This document shows, in pieces, positions 1-8,753 of a DNA stretch of 64,000 nucleotides. Numbering within the stretch: the stretch's first letter is position 1; the number at the start of each line of letters is the position of its first letter. The stretch spans positions 52,316-116,315 of the forward strand of contig JAWKHI010000022.1 of assembly GCA_041394885.1 (NCBI GenBank), read 5' to 3'. The position numbers and the translations under genes are program-made. The notes beneath the pieces were generated by a model. That model was given only the letters and a program-made list of their open reading frames with translations, had not been told where the DNA came from and did no database searches. This stretch comes from DSOI01 sp041394885 (GTDB taxonomy: Bacteria; Acidobacteriota; Terriglobia; Bryobacterales; Bryobacteraceae).

Positions 1-252
1 TGCCTCCGCCACCGCATCGCGCGTCACGTCGTCCTCGGTAGGGCCCAGTCCGCCCGTCAGGATCACCAGTTCAGACCGCTGTACCGCCGCGGCCACCATC
101 GCCGTCAAGCGCGCGCGATCGTCGCCCACCACGCACTTCGACACCACCTCCACACCCATCGCGTTCAACTCGGCCGTCAGCCAAAGCGAATTGGTGTCTA
201 TCTTGTCCGCGGTCAGCAACTCGCTGCCAACCGCCACGATCTCCGCGTTCAT
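1..252 (-). CDS. cinA: CinA family protein, N-terminal part (runs off left edge)
   Basis: The first 84 codons are present. They open with MNAEIVAVGSELLTADKIDT and include the NSLWL stretch and the ILTGGLGPTEDD motif, which are diagnostic of the molybdopterin-binding-like (MoCF) domain of CinA/competence-damage proteins. In the family this domain is joined to a C-terminal NMN deamidase or to an ADP-ribose pyrophosphatase activity, so the protein is probably cytoplasmic NAD-salvage or nucleotide clean-up. The C-terminal domain is outside the window. The start ATG overlaps the TGA of the upstream NHL gene (ATGA), which implies translational coupling as the last visible gene of the rimO operon. 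Confidence 0.9.
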   Translation of the reverse strand, partial: MNAEIVAVGSELLTADKIDTNSLWLTAELNAMGVEVVSKCVVGDDRARLTAMVAAAVQRSELVILTGGLGPTEDDVTRDAVAEA

Positions 253-1277
253 AGATTCGGAAAGCCACGGCCTTTAACGCCGGCGTTGATCCGGAACAAC
301 GCGCTCGTCGATGTCAGGTACATGTTCGTCGGCGGCGCAAACGCCAGCCCCACGATGTTCGGCCCGGAGAGGAACAAATCCGCTTTCCGGTCTTGTCCGA
401 TCCGCACTACGCCCCGCCGCCCGCCGAGCGACGCCGCCACGTACAGATTGTCGTTCTCGTCGAAGGCGATCCCCTGTGGACGGCCCAATCCGCGATAGAA
501 AGTGTCTACTTCCCCGGTTGGCGCCACGCGATACACCGAGTCGAAGCTCGATGTCGTCGGGCCGGTGAGATACAGATAGTCGTCCGGTCCGAATGCCAGA
601 TGGTACGCCGCGATCGACGGCTCCACCGTGGCGAACACATAGATCTGCCGCGTCCGGCTGATCTTGAAAATCGTGCCGCTCCGGTCTCCCACGTACAGGT
701 TCTCGTCCCGGTCAAACGCCAGGCCCGTACCCACCCCCATGCCTTCCACGTAAATCGACAACTCGCCCCGCGGCGTCACCTGATACACGATGCCGTCGTA
801 TCGCGACGAAACGTACAGCAGTCCCTCGCTGTCGAAGGCGAGCGCCGTCGCATTCATCATGTCGTTGACGAACGGTTTCAGCTTCCCTCCCGGCTCCAGC
901 TTGTACACCGCCACCGGCGTCTTCTGCCCGCGCGATCCGCTGAACGTCGTGTACACGTTTCCGCCCACATCCACCGCCGGATTTGCCACCGGATGCAAAG
1001 AGTCGGCCACCTCGATCCCGATCTCGCACAGCCACGGCTGGCTCCGCTCGGAATCATTCTCCACCGTCATCTTTCCGTACGACGCCCCGTCCGGCACTCG
1101 CGCGATGATGTAGTTCTCTGACCCCACCACGATCGGCGCCGCCACGTCGCCCAACATCACACGCGGACGATCCTCCCCGGCCAGTTTACTGCCCCGGATT
1201 TGAAACTCCCCGCCTGGAATCGCCGCTGGCGGCTTCACTTCGTCGATCTGTGGTTTCTTTGTTTTTGTTTCACTCAT
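249..1277 (-). CDS. IPT/TIG domain plus NHL/SMP-30-type beta-propeller protein
   Basis: 342 residues. Residues about 10-90 resemble an IPT/TIG immunoglobulin-like domain (PQIDEVKPPAAIPGGEFQIRG). The rest is a repeated propeller pattern: LAFDSEGLLYVSS, LAFDRDENLYVGD, LAFGPDDYLYLTG, IAFDENDNLYVAA. This is typical of NHL or gluconolactonase-like (SMP-30) folds. There is no signal peptide and no recognisable catalytic motif, so its substrate is unknown. It starts 7 bp after pgpA and overlaps cinA by 4 bp, so it is co-transcribed with housekeeping genes. A binding or scaffolding role is equally possible. Confidence 0.8.
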   Translation of the reverse strand: MSETKTKKPQIDEVKPPAAIPGGEFQIRGSKLAGEDRPRVMLGDVAAPIVVGSENYIIARVPDGASYGKMTVENDSERSQPWLCEIGIEVADSLHPVANPAVDVGGNVYTTFSGSRGQKTPVAVYKLEPGGKLKPFVNDMMNATALAFDSEGLLYVSSRYDGIVYQVTPRGELSIYVEGMGVGTGLAFDRDENLYVGDRSGTIFKISRTRQIYVFATVEPSIAAYHLAFGPDDYLYLTGPTTSSFDSVYRVAPTGEVDTFYRGLGRPQGIAFDENDNLYVAASLGGRRGVVRIGQDRKADLFLSGPNIVGLAFAPPTNMYLTSTSALFRINAGVKGRGFPNL

Positions 1278-1284
1278 GCTGATC

Positions 1285-1761
1285 TCAATACAGATTGAAC
1301 CACCCGGCTGCCCACATTACAAGCGCGGCATAGACACCCGCGCCCAGGTCGTCGGCCACAATGCCAGTGCCTCCAGGCAGCGCTTCCAACTGCCGCACCG
1401 GCGGCGGCTTCACGATATCGAAAAGCCGGAATAGACAGAACGCGAGAATCCAACCCTTGCCGTTCCACGCGCCCATGCCCGCAAGCGTGATCCACTGCCC
1501 GGCCACCTCGTCCACAACCACCATACCCGGATCCTTGTTGCCCCCGGCTTTTGCCACCCGGTCCGCTGCCCAAATCGCCGGACCCGTGATCGCCAGCCCC
1601 AGCAATGCGAACTGTAGATTCGTCCACCCCAGCGCCGTGTGCGCCGCATAGGCCACCGCCATCGCCCCAAGTGACCCCGCCGTCCCCGGCGCAACTGGCG
1701 AGAAGCCGCAGCCGAACCACGTCGCCAGCACCGTCGCCGCCAGCGGAGCTTCAGTCTTCAT
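1285..1761 (-). CDS. pgpA: Phosphatidylglycerophosphatase A
   Basis: About 158 residues from the ATG at 1761 (MKTEAPLAATVLATWFGCG). It dephosphorylates phosphatidylglycerophosphate to phosphatidylglycerol at the inner membrane. Diagnostic PgpA motifs are WFGCGFSPVAPGTAGSL near the N-terminus and DPGMVVVDEVAGQW in the middle. Several hydrophobic stretches fit a membrane protein, and length fits the family. I chose the ATG at 1761 because upstream in-frame codons lie inside yacG. The 11-bp overlap with the end of yacG suggests coupled translation. Confidence 0.92.
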   Translation of the reverse strand: MKTEAPLAATVLATWFGCGFSPVAPGTAGSLGAMAVAYAAHTALGWTNLQFALLGLAITGPAIWAADRVAKAGGNKDPGMVVVDEVAGQWITLAGMGAWNGKGWILAFCLFRLFDIVKPPPVRQLEALPGGTGIVADDLGAGVYAALVMWAAGWFNLY

Positions 1762-1924
1762 CGGGCTCCGGAAGGTCGGAATCGCCAGTGTCAGGCAGTG
1801 GCTCCGAGATAACATACTTCTCCATCGCCCAGTTGCCCAGATCGATCATCCGGCACCGTTCACCGCAAAACGGCATGTCCGGATCCGTGATCGACACACC
1901 CTTGCCGCAGATCGGACACTTCAT
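1751..1924 (-). CDS. yacG: YacG family zinc-binding protein (DNA gyrase inhibitor type)
   Basis: A 57-residue protein, MKCPICGKGVSITDPDMPFC followed by GERCRMIDLGNWA. The pattern CPxC...FCxxRC with IDLGxWA matches YacG, which binds zinc through four cysteines and in E. coli binds GyrB and inhibits gyrase. The C-terminus is acidic (LPEPDED). The start codon overlaps the rimO stop (ATGA at 1921-1924) and the gene overlaps the start of pgpA, so it is the middle gene of a coupled operon. Function in this organism is inferred from the family only. Confidence 0.88.
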   Translation of the reverse strand: MKCPICGKGVSITDPDMPFCGERCRMIDLGNWAMEKYVISEPLPDTGDSDLPEPDED

Positions 1925-3360
1925 CTGCTCGAGGGCGCCCCCGTAGCCATGCCGCGCGAAATCGGCAAGCTCGTCCGCTCCGATATTATCGGAAACAGCG
2001 GCTTCGGCGAAGGCCGATACCCGGTCTCAGGACCGTCCACGATCGCCCCCACCAAATCGTAATCGTGCGCCTCGTCAATCCGCACCCGCCGGATCTCGCC
2101 CGCCCGCAGCGGATGCCCCCCATCGTCATTGATGTAGCAGACGCCGTCGATCTCCGGCGCTTGCGTTTCCAGCCGCCCTTGCCACAGCAGGTCCGTCTCC
2201 GCCGAAGGCCCTTCCACCAGCACCGCCACTTCGCGGCCAATCATCGCCCGGTTCATCCGCTTGGCCACCTTACGCTGAATCGACATCAAGCGGCGTTTGC
2301 GGTTATGAATCGTACGCCCGTCCACTTTGCCGTCCAGCGCGAAGCTTTTGCTCGTATCCTCGTCCGAATAGGAGAACACACCCACACGGTCCAGGCGCGC
2401 CGCCTGCACGAACTGGCATAGCTCTTCGAAGTCCTGCTCGGTTTCCCCTGGAAACCCGGCGATGAAACTGGTCCGGATCGCCACGCCCGGAATCGTCCGC
2501 CGGATCCGCTCGAGGATCTTCAGAAACTGATCCCCGTTCGACCCTCGCCGCATCCGCTTCAGCACCGCGCCGCTCGCGTGCTGCAGCGGCATATCGATGT
2601 ATTTCACCAGGCTGGCGTGCTCGGCGATCGTGTCGAGCAATCGTTGCGTCACTTTGTTCGGATACGCGTACAGGAACCGGACCCATTTCGGCTGCGCCGT
2701 CTCAATCGACGCCAACCGCGCCAGCAACTGCGCCAGTCCATCCCGGATGCCTAGGTCCTCCCCGTAGCACGTCGTGTCCTGCCCGATCAGGTTCACTTCA
2801 CGGACGCCCTGCTCGAACAACCCGGTCACTTCCGCTACCAATGACTCGAAGCGCCGGCTCCGAAATGCGCCCCGGTAATGCGGGATCACGCAGAACGAAC
2901 ACGGATGGTCGCACCCTTCCGCGATCTTCACGTAGGCGTAATGCCGCGGAGTCGTGAACACCCGCGGCGAAAGATCGTGATAAAGGTACGGTTCCGCCGC
3001 GGTGGCCGGAACAGCGCCCCCTTCGCATGCCGCCACGATCCGCTCCACTTCATTGGTGCCCACGATCGCGTCCACCTCGGGCATCTCGTCCCGGATGTCG
3101 CCCCGGAATCGCTCCACCAGGCACCCCGCCACCACCAGACGTTGCGCGCGGCCCGTCTTTTTGTACTCGGCCATCTCCAGAATCGTGTTCACCGATTCCT
3201 CCTTGGCCGGATCGATAAAGCTGCACGTGTTGACGACAATCACGTCCGCCTCGCCGGGATGCGGAGTCAGTTCATGACCTCGGGCCACCAATTGGCCCAT
3301 CATGACCTCCGTATCGACGAGGTTCTTTGGACACCCCAGGCTGACGAATCCGATTTTCAA
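1921..3360 (-). CDS. rimO: Ribosomal protein S12 methylthiotransferase RimO
   Basis: 479 residues. This radical SAM enzyme adds a methylthio group to the beta carbon of an Asp in ribosomal protein S12. The N-terminal MTTase domain begins MKIGFVSLGCPKNLVDTEVM with cysteines at about 10, 46 and 80 for one cluster. The radical SAM CxxxCxxC motif (CDHPCSFC) is at about 150-157, followed by IGQDTTCYGEDLG. A C-terminal TRAM-like region follows. The SLGCPKNLVD start distinguishes RimO from MiaB. It is the first gene of the operon leading into yacG. The last ~30 residues beyond the TRAM region are not conserved-looking. Confidence 0.95.
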   Translation of the reverse strand: MKIGFVSLGCPKNLVDTEVMMGQLVARGHELTPHPGEADVIVVNTCSFIDPAKEESVNTILEMAEYKKTGRAQRLVVAGCLVERFRGDIRDEMPEVDAIVGTNEVERIVAACEGGAVPATAAEPYLYHDLSPRVFTTPRHYAYVKIAEGCDHPCSFCVIPHYRGAFRSRRFESLVAEVTGLFEQGVREVNLIGQDTTCYGEDLGIRDGLAQLLARLASIETAQPKWVRFLYAYPNKVTQRLLDTIAEHASLVKYIDMPLQHASGAVLKRMRRGSNGDQFLKILERIRRTIPGVAIRTSFIAGFPGETEQDFEELCQFVQAARLDRVGVFSYSDEDTSKSFALDGKVDGRTIHNRKRRLMSIQRKVAKRMNRAMIGREVAVLVEGPSAETDLLWQGRLETQAPEIDGVCYINDDGGHPLRAGEIRRVRIDEAHDYDLVGAIVDGPETGYRPSPKPLFPIISERTSLPISRGMATGAPSSR

Positions 3361-3388
3361 GCGGGAAACCTCAGGATAGCACGCACTT

Positions 3389-4603
3389 TCATCGCCGCCG
3401 CCAGTACCGCGTCAGCGGTGGATTGCCGTCATCCCGCACCGTCAGTTCCACCGTCTCGCCGGCTCCGGCGCTCACGCGGGGACCACTGCGGACCGTGCTC
3501 CCGATCCGCCACTCATACGACAATCGATTCCCGTCCGGATCTACGGACCCCGAGGCATCCAAAGCCGTGCCGCGTTCTTTCACCCGAACCCTCGGCGCGT
3601 GGTTCGCCTCCCGGAAAGAACGCACACACCAGTCCAGCCGAGCCTGAAACTCCGCCTGATACGCACCACGCCACCGATACACCTGCTCCCAGGGAGTCTC
3701 CCCCGCCGCATCCACATATCGCAGCGGACCCGCCTCTTCAACGCGTCCTCCCCATCCGTCCAACGCGTCCAACCCATTCGCGATCAGGTTCAAATACGAC
3801 GGCGTATCCCCTTCCTTCACCCCCCGCACCCGCCCCAGTTGCCGCACCCATATGTCGCCGCCATCGTAGTTCGGGGAGAGAGCCCCCAACGCCCCGTGCC
3901 CGTTGCGGACGTGCGTTTCTACCCAGTCGGAATCCACTAGCGGCGTTTCTCCATAGCGGTACATCCCCCGAATCGCATGATGCCGCAGCACGTGGAACAG
4001 CTCCGGGAAGTCCTCCCGGATCCGGGGCCCCGTCTCGTCCTGATCGTATATGGAATGCACGCGCAATCGCCCGATCGCCGCCCGCCCCTCCGCGCCATGG
4101 CTCGCCCGAAGCCGCCACAACGCCTGCGCCAGGTCCGTCGACCCTCCCCAGATCGCCACCCACAATGGGCGCCGGTCCTTCACCAGCGCCCGCCGAATGA
4201 TCCAGTCGGACCCTTCCGTATCGAACCCCTCGCCCGTCCGGCCCGCTGTCCCCTGTCCTTCCTTCACCACCGCCAGCAACGCAGCCGCTGCCGGATATCG
4301 CCGGTCATGCAGCAACAGATTCGGCTGCACCTTCGCGTAGGCTTCGATCGCCTCCCGGATCAGTTCCGGACGCGTAACCGTGCCATGGCGCATGTTCGAC
4401 GTCGCCACCAATCCCTCGATCTCGATTTCGTTGGAAAACAGCAGCAGTCGGATCAGTGACTGCCCGTCATCGGGCTCGCGCACCCCCGCCGTCAGGCTGG
4501 AAATGTCGGTCAGCACCAGCAGCCGCGCCCGGTCCTCCGCCGCCGCGGCCGCCGCCAACACCAGCAACGGCGCGAGAAGGCTATTCGATCTGCGCGGGAA
4601 CAT
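3389..4603 (-). CDS. DUF1593-type secreted nucleoside-hydrolase-like protein
   Basis: 404 residues from the ATG at 4603, with an N-terminal signal sequence (MFPRRSNSLLAPLLVLAAAA). Motifs RLLVLTDISSLTAGVREPDD and the following SLIRLLLFSNEIEIEGLVAT match the DUF1593/Sde182 family, whose N-terminal half is related to inosine-uridine nucleoside hydrolases. The C-terminus carries a short Ig-like tail (ALDASGSVDPDGNRLSYEWR). It is probably an exported carbohydrate-active enzyme, but the substrate is unknown. The start lies 23 bp inside the end of the ceramidase-like gene, so the two are translated as a unit. Confidence 0.82.
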   Translation of the reverse strand: MFPRRSNSLLAPLLVLAAAAAAEDRARLLVLTDISSLTAGVREPDDGQSLIRLLLFSNEIEIEGLVATSNMRHGTVTRPELIREAIEAYAKVQPNLLLHDRRYPAAAALLAVVKEGQGTAGRTGEGFDTEGSDWIIRRALVKDRRPLWVAIWGGSTDLAQALWRLRASHGAEGRAAIGRLRVHSIYDQDETGPRIREDFPELFHVLRHHAIRGMYRYGETPLVDSDWVETHVRNGHGALGALSPNYDGGDIWVRQLGRVRGVKEGDTPSYLNLIANGLDALDGWGGRVEEAGPLRYVDAAGETPWEQVYRWRGAYQAEFQARLDWCVRSFREANHAPRVRVKERGTALDASGSVDPDGNRLSYEWRIGSTVRSGPRVSAGAGETVELTVRDDGNPPLTRYWRRR

Positions 4604-6092
4604 TTCCGTACGTCCATGGCGTTCCCGGCGACGGGACCTTCGGCGCATCCGGCGCCGCGCCCGGCGTTAGGCTATTGGCCAACTCGATCCCCGCCACCGC
4701 GATTTCCCGTCCGGCCGTTGGCGCCAGGTTCGAGTAGTATGTCAGCCGCGTCTCATACCCGCCCCCGGATGCGCTCAACGCCTCCTCGGTCGGCACATAC
4801 CCCACGCACCCGTTCGACAGCTCCGCCGGAAAAGTATACGGAAACCGGCTCTTTGCCTTGATCTCCAACCCGAATTCCACAAAGTACTCCGCCGGGTTCG
4901 ACACGATCACCGCCGGACCCACCTGAATCGCCTGCACCTCCACCTCCGCCACCGGCTCCCGCCGGATCAGATGATCGAGCATCACCGTTTCCTTCGCGAA
5001 CGTCCACTCGGTCACCCCCACCTGTTTCGGATCCCCGTGCGTCAGCGCCAGAGCCGCGCGTACGCTCTCGGGCGACGGTTTCCGCCGCGGGATGCGCAGC
5101 GTCTTCACGCGATAGTCCACCGGCGTCAACGCGCCGCGCTTCATCAGCAGCATCGTCTTCACCGCCTCCGCCCCAACGCGCCCGCCCACCTGCTCCGCCC
5201 ACTCCTCCGCCCCCGGACGCGCATACGGGCTCTGATTGTCCACCTGCGTGATGTCGCCGCATGCTCCCTGCATGAATACCACCACCGCACCCGGCCCATA
5301 CATCCCGCGGATCGTCTTCTCCAGATAGTAGATCCAGTTGGCGGAAATCCCGCCCGGCGACGTCGTGGCATGGCACGCGTAATTCACCACGCATCCCGCC
5401 AGCCGCCCGTCGGTCTCCCATACCCCGATCACCCCCACTTCCGGATCGATCGGGCCCGCCGGTTTCACGATCTCCGGATTGTTCTGTCCCGGATGGGTGA
5501 ACGTGCGGCCATTGGTCATCCGGAACCGGCGGTTGAACGCCACCTGATCCTCATGCCCGTGCCCGATGCCGCACAACCGGTCCTTACGCCCCGCATCGGC
5601 CGCGCATACCGCCTCCACAATGCGTGTCTCCACCAGCCGCAGATACCCCGTGTCCGCCATGGACGACTGTTCGTAGGCCAGCTTCCGCACATAGGCATCG
5701 GCCCCGTCGAACTCGCCTGGCTGCACCATCCCCAGTGGACCCGAAGAGTGCGAATGCGAAGCATTGATCAAAACCGCGTCCCCGTCGATCCCGCACTGCG
5801 CCGTGATTCGCTTCCGCGCCGCAACCACCAGCGCCCGCGGCACGATCAGCGCGTCCAGCCCCACAACCGCCACCCTCTTGCCGCCGTCGTCGAACACCGC
5901 CGCCCGGGCCTTGCACGCATCGTGCAGACTCTTGTGAAAAACCTTGCCGTACCCGCCCGGCTGCTCCATCCCGATCTGCGGCGTGATATCGGTCTCCGCG
6001 AAACCCGCCTTCATCCCCGGCGCCCCTTTCCAACTTTGTGCCGCCAGCGGCATGCAAGCCAGAAATCCGCGCCGCGTCACTCTCACGCCCAT
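4581..6092 (-). CDS. Neutral/alkaline ceramidase-like exported hydrolase
   Basis: About 503 residues from the ATG at 6092, with a twin-arginine-like leader (VRVTRRGFLACMPLAAQ). It has the ceramidase N-terminal family signature: MKAGFAETDITPQIG, then LINASHSHSSGP, which supplies a zinc-binding His pair, and later VNYACHATTSPGG and VVFMQGACGDITQVDNQ. In the family this fold cleaves amides such as ceramide, but bacterial Tat-exported members also act on unknown substrates, so specificity is open. It overlaps the VOC gene by 10 bp and the DUF1593 gene by 23 bp. The sulfatase-rich neighbourhood hints at glycolipid or glycan breakdown. Confidence 0.82.
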   Translation of the reverse strand: MGVRVTRRGFLACMPLAAQSWKGAPGMKAGFAETDITPQIGMEQPGGYGKVFHKSLHDACKARAAVFDDGGKRVAVVGLDALIVPRALVVAARKRITAQCGIDGDAVLINASHSHSSGPLGMVQPGEFDGADAYVRKLAYEQSSMADTGYLRLVETRIVEAVCAADAGRKDRLCGIGHGHEDQVAFNRRFRMTNGRTFTHPGQNNPEIVKPAGPIDPEVGVIGVWETDGRLAGCVVNYACHATTSPGGISANWIYYLEKTIRGMYGPGAVVVFMQGACGDITQVDNQSPYARPGAEEWAEQVGGRVGAEAVKTMLLMKRGALTPVDYRVKTLRIPRRKPSPESVRAALALTHGDPKQVGVTEWTFAKETVMLDHLIRREPVAEVEVQAIQVGPAVIVSNPAEYFVEFGLEIKAKSRFPYTFPAELSNGCVGYVPTEEALSASGGGYETRLTYYSNLAPTAGREIAVAGIELANSLTPGAAPDAPKVPSPGTPWTYGNVPAQIE

Positions 6093-6478
6093 GGGTCGTA
6101 AGTTCCTATGTTCCAAACGTGACCCTCCGGATCGCGGCAGGTGAACAGACGCCCCCCATGATCCTGGTCCGCAATCTCGATTTCGATCGGCCATCCCGCC
6201 TCCCGTGCCCGGCGGTGGACCTCGTCGGCGTCCGCCACCACAACGTAGGGGCACTGCGTCTCACCCGGAGCGGGCATCGTCATCAGCCTGTCGAACTCGC
6301 TCTCGCCCACCGAGCCCACCATGATCATTCCGTCGTTCAGGCGGAGCTGCGCGTGCCGGATCGTGTCGTCCGGCCCCGGCACCACAAGATGCTTTTCGAA
6401 CCCGATCACCCTGCACAGCCACTCGATCGCCGCTGGGGCGTCGCGATATCGCAGGCACGGGATCACCGAAGATGACAT
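6083..6478 (-). CDS. VOC family (glyoxalase/bleomycin-resistance-like) protein
   Basis: 131 residues. MSSSVIPCLRYRDAPAAIEW, then VIGFEKHLVVPGPDDTIRHAQLRL and DQDHGGRLFTCRDPEGHVWN form the paired beta-alpha-beta-beta-beta pattern of the vicinal oxygen chelate superfamily. The C-terminal DPEGHVWNIGTY is typical of PhnB/YdcT-like members. The enzymatic activity cannot be deduced. It sits 17 bp after the beta-lactamase-like gene and overlaps the ceramidase-like gene, so it is the second gene of a probable four-gene transcript. Confidence 0.82.
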   Translation of the reverse strand: MSSSVIPCLRYRDAPAAIEWLCRVIGFEKHLVVPGPDDTIRHAQLRLNDGMIMVGSVGESEFDRLMTMPAPGETQCPYVVVADADEVHRRAREAGWPIEIEIADQDHGGRLFTCRDPEGHVWNIGTYDPWA

Positions 6479-6495
6479 CTCGATCAGCTTATCAA

Positions 6496-7395
6496 CTACC
6501 TCGTCAACTCCTCCACCAGGATGTTGCTCAACTCGCCTAGCAGCTTCATCCCGCGGTTGTCCGGCGAGTAATCGGTCTCCGGCAGGCCGTCCACCGTCAA
6601 CGCCAGCACCACCGGCCCCTTCGGCGCGTACACGATCCCCACATCGCTGCGGAGCCGGTCGAGCGCGCCGCTCTTGCTTGCCACGCCATACCGGGTATGC
6701 CGCCCGATCGCATCCTTGAACTGCTGCCGTTTCAAAATCGCGATCATCTCCGCGCTCGCCGCCTTGCTCACCGCCTCCCCCCGCTCGATTTTCTCGAGCA
6801 GCATCGCCATTTCTCGCGGCGTACTCACACCGATCCCGTACCGCTCGTTCGCCTTCTCCCGTCCGGCCTTGGAATGGCCGGTCGCGCCGCCGGCCGACAG
6901 GATCTTCCGCAGGGACCGTGTACGCGCCAGCCCCAATTCATCCAGTACCTCATTCACCCGGTCCGCCGTAATCCGCCCCAATACGAGATTGGTCGCCGTG
7001 TTGTCGCTCACCACGATCATCATCCGCGCCACGTCCCGCAGCGGCAGCGCGATGCCGTCGCTGAACTCGGCCAGCACGCCCGCGCCGCCCACCTTGTCCC
7101 CCGCCCGCAGCACCACCGTCTCATCCCATTGCGCCCGCCCAGCGTCCACCTCAGCGAACAGCGTCACCAGAATCGGAACCTTGATCGTTGACGCCGTCCG
7201 CACCGGTTCGTCCTCCCGAACCCCATGCGACACACCAGTGGCAATATTCTTCGCGTACAGGCTCACCACTCCGGACGAACTCGCCCCAAAAGTGCGAATC
7301 GCCGCGTCAACCCGCGCCTTCACCCGGCTGCCCGGCTCCGCCGCGCCACAAACCGCTACTGCTCCCGCCATCCATACCGCCAGTCCGATTCTCAT
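6496..7395 (-). CDS. Class A beta-lactamase-like serine hydrolase
   Basis: 299 residues with a signal peptide (MRIGLAVWMAGAVAVCGA). Catalytic motifs are visible: STIK (SxxK) at residues 69-72, SDN at 130-132, and KSG late in the protein in place of KTG. The PF13354-type region STPREMAMLLEKI is also present. A clean EPxLN omega-loop is not visible; the nearest candidate is REKANERYG. It is therefore a periplasmic penicillin-recognising enzyme that may or may not hydrolyse beta-lactams. It is the first gene of the run into VOC, ceramidase-like and DUF1593 genes. Activity is inferred from the fold. Confidence 0.82.
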   Translation of the reverse strand: MRIGLAVWMAGAVAVCGAAEPGSRVKARVDAAIRTFGASSSGVVSLYAKNIATGVSHGVREDEPVRTASTIKVPILVTLFAEVDAGRAQWDETVVLRAGDKVGGAGVLAEFSDGIALPLRDVARMMIVVSDNTATNLVLGRITADRVNEVLDELGLARTRSLRKILSAGGATGHSKAGREKANERYGIGVSTPREMAMLLEKIERGEAVSKAASAEMIAILKRQQFKDAIGRHTRYGVASKSGALDRLRSDVGIVYAPKGPVVLALTVDGLPETDYSPDNRGMKLLGELSNILVEELTR

Positions 7396-7514
7396 TCCTT
7401 ACCGATTCTACGTCCATCCGCGATTATTTCGAGAAGCGAACGGTCCGGCGCGGTATAACTGGTAGGAGGAAGAATCGCTTCCCCGACTCGGCGTTTTCAT
7501 GCGTACACACGGCA

Positions 7515-8753
7515 ATGGCGGAGACCCTGACCTACCTCTACCTGACCGAACTGCTCGGGCTCGTCGTGTACGATCTCAAGGGCCGTCGCATCGGCAAGAT
7601 CCGTGACGCCGCGCTGGTGCCGGTTATCGATCCCGTCCGTGTGGACCGGTTCCTCATCGGCAGCGGCTGGACCTGGCTCACCGTGCGCTGGGATCAGGTC
7701 GAGTCCATTACCCTCGATGGCATCCGCCTGAAGGACGAAGTCCTCACCCCCTATCACGCCGACGAGTACATCCTCCGCTTGGTCCGTGACCTCCTCGATC
7801 AACAGATCATCGACGCCCAGGGCCGGAAGGTCGTCCGCGTCACCGATGCCACCTTCGACGTCCGCGACGGGCGCGAATTGCGCGTCATGGAGGTCGACAT
7901 CGGCATGCGGAGCGTCTTCCGCCGCCTCACCCAGGGCATCCTGCCCCGCTCATGGATACGCCGTCTTCAGGAGCCCATCTCGGTCAGTTCCATCCCCTGG
8001 GAGTTCACCAATATCCTAGAACCCGATCCGCATCGCAGGCTTCGGCTCAACATCAAGACCAACCTGCTCGAGAGGCTGCACCCGGCCGACCTTGCCGACA
8101 TCGTCGAAGACCTCGACCCCGAGGATCGCGAAGCCCTCTTCGAAGCCATGGACTCGGAAAAGGCCGCCGAAGCGCTCTCGGAAGTCGACCCAGACATCCA
8201 GGCCTCCATCCTCGAGTCCCTCGAGACCGAAAAGGCCGTCGAAATCCTGGAAGAAATGACCCCCGCCGACGCCGCAGCCGCCATCGCCGAACTCAACGCG
8301 GAAACCAGCGCCGAGATCCTCGAAGAAATGGAAGGCGAACCCCAGGAAGAGGTGCGCGAATTGCTCGAATTCGACGACGATACCGCGGGCGGCATGATGG
8401 ACACCGAGATGCTCGTCCTGCCCGGCGACACCACCGTCGAGCAGGCCCGCGCCTCCCTCCGCTCCACCGAGGACCTGGCCGAACACTGCAACACCGTATT
8501 CGTCAGCGGACCCGGCGGTACCCTCTCCGGCGCCGTCCCCCTCGCCCGCCTCCTCGCCGCCGCCGAAGCAACGCCCATCGCCTCCCTCGCCTCCACTCCC
8601 GTCATCCAGGTGCCCCTCACCGCGGACGAAGACGAGATCGCCGAATTGTTCGACAAATACAACTTGCTCAGCCTGCCCGTGGTCGACAACGACGGCATCC
8701 CCCAGGGCGTCATCAAAGTGGATGACGTCATCACTGCTCTGAGGCGCCGGTGA
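7515..8753 (+). CDS. PRC-barrel / MgtE N-terminal / CBS domain regulatory protein
   Basis: 412 residues, soluble. The N-terminus has two PRC-barrel-like segments (GLVVYDLKGRRIGKIRDAAL and IIDAQGRKVVRVTDATFDV). Residues about 190-310 match the acidic helical MgtE N-domain (LHPADLADIVEDLDPEDREA; FDDDTAGGMMDTEMLVL). A CBS pair follows (VDNDGIPQGVIKVDDV). The transmembrane channel of MgtE is absent. MgtE N and CBS domains sense cytosolic Mg2+ in the channel, so here they probably regulate the partner transporter, whose GTG start overlaps this stop (GTGA). The ATG at 7515 is the only good in-frame start near the sequence similarity. Confidence 0.85.
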   Translation: MAETLTYLYLTELLGLVVYDLKGRRIGKIRDAALVPVIDPVRVDRFLIGSGWTWLTVRWDQVESITLDGIRLKDEVLTPYHADEYILRLVRDLLDQQIIDAQGRKVVRVTDATFDVRDGRELRVMEVDIGMRSVFRRLTQGILPRSWIRRLQEPISVSSIPWEFTNILEPDPHRRLRLNIKTNLLERLHPADLADIVEDLDPEDREALFEAMDSEKAAEALSEVDPDIQASILESLETEKAVEILEEMTPADAAAAIAELNAETSAEILEEMEGEPQEEVRELLEFDDDTAGGMMDTEMLVLPGDTTVEQARASLRSTEDLAEHCNTVFVSGPGGTLSGAVPLARLLAAAEATPIASLASTPVIQVPLTADEDEIAELFDKYNLLSLPVVDNDGIPQGVIKVDDVITALRRR

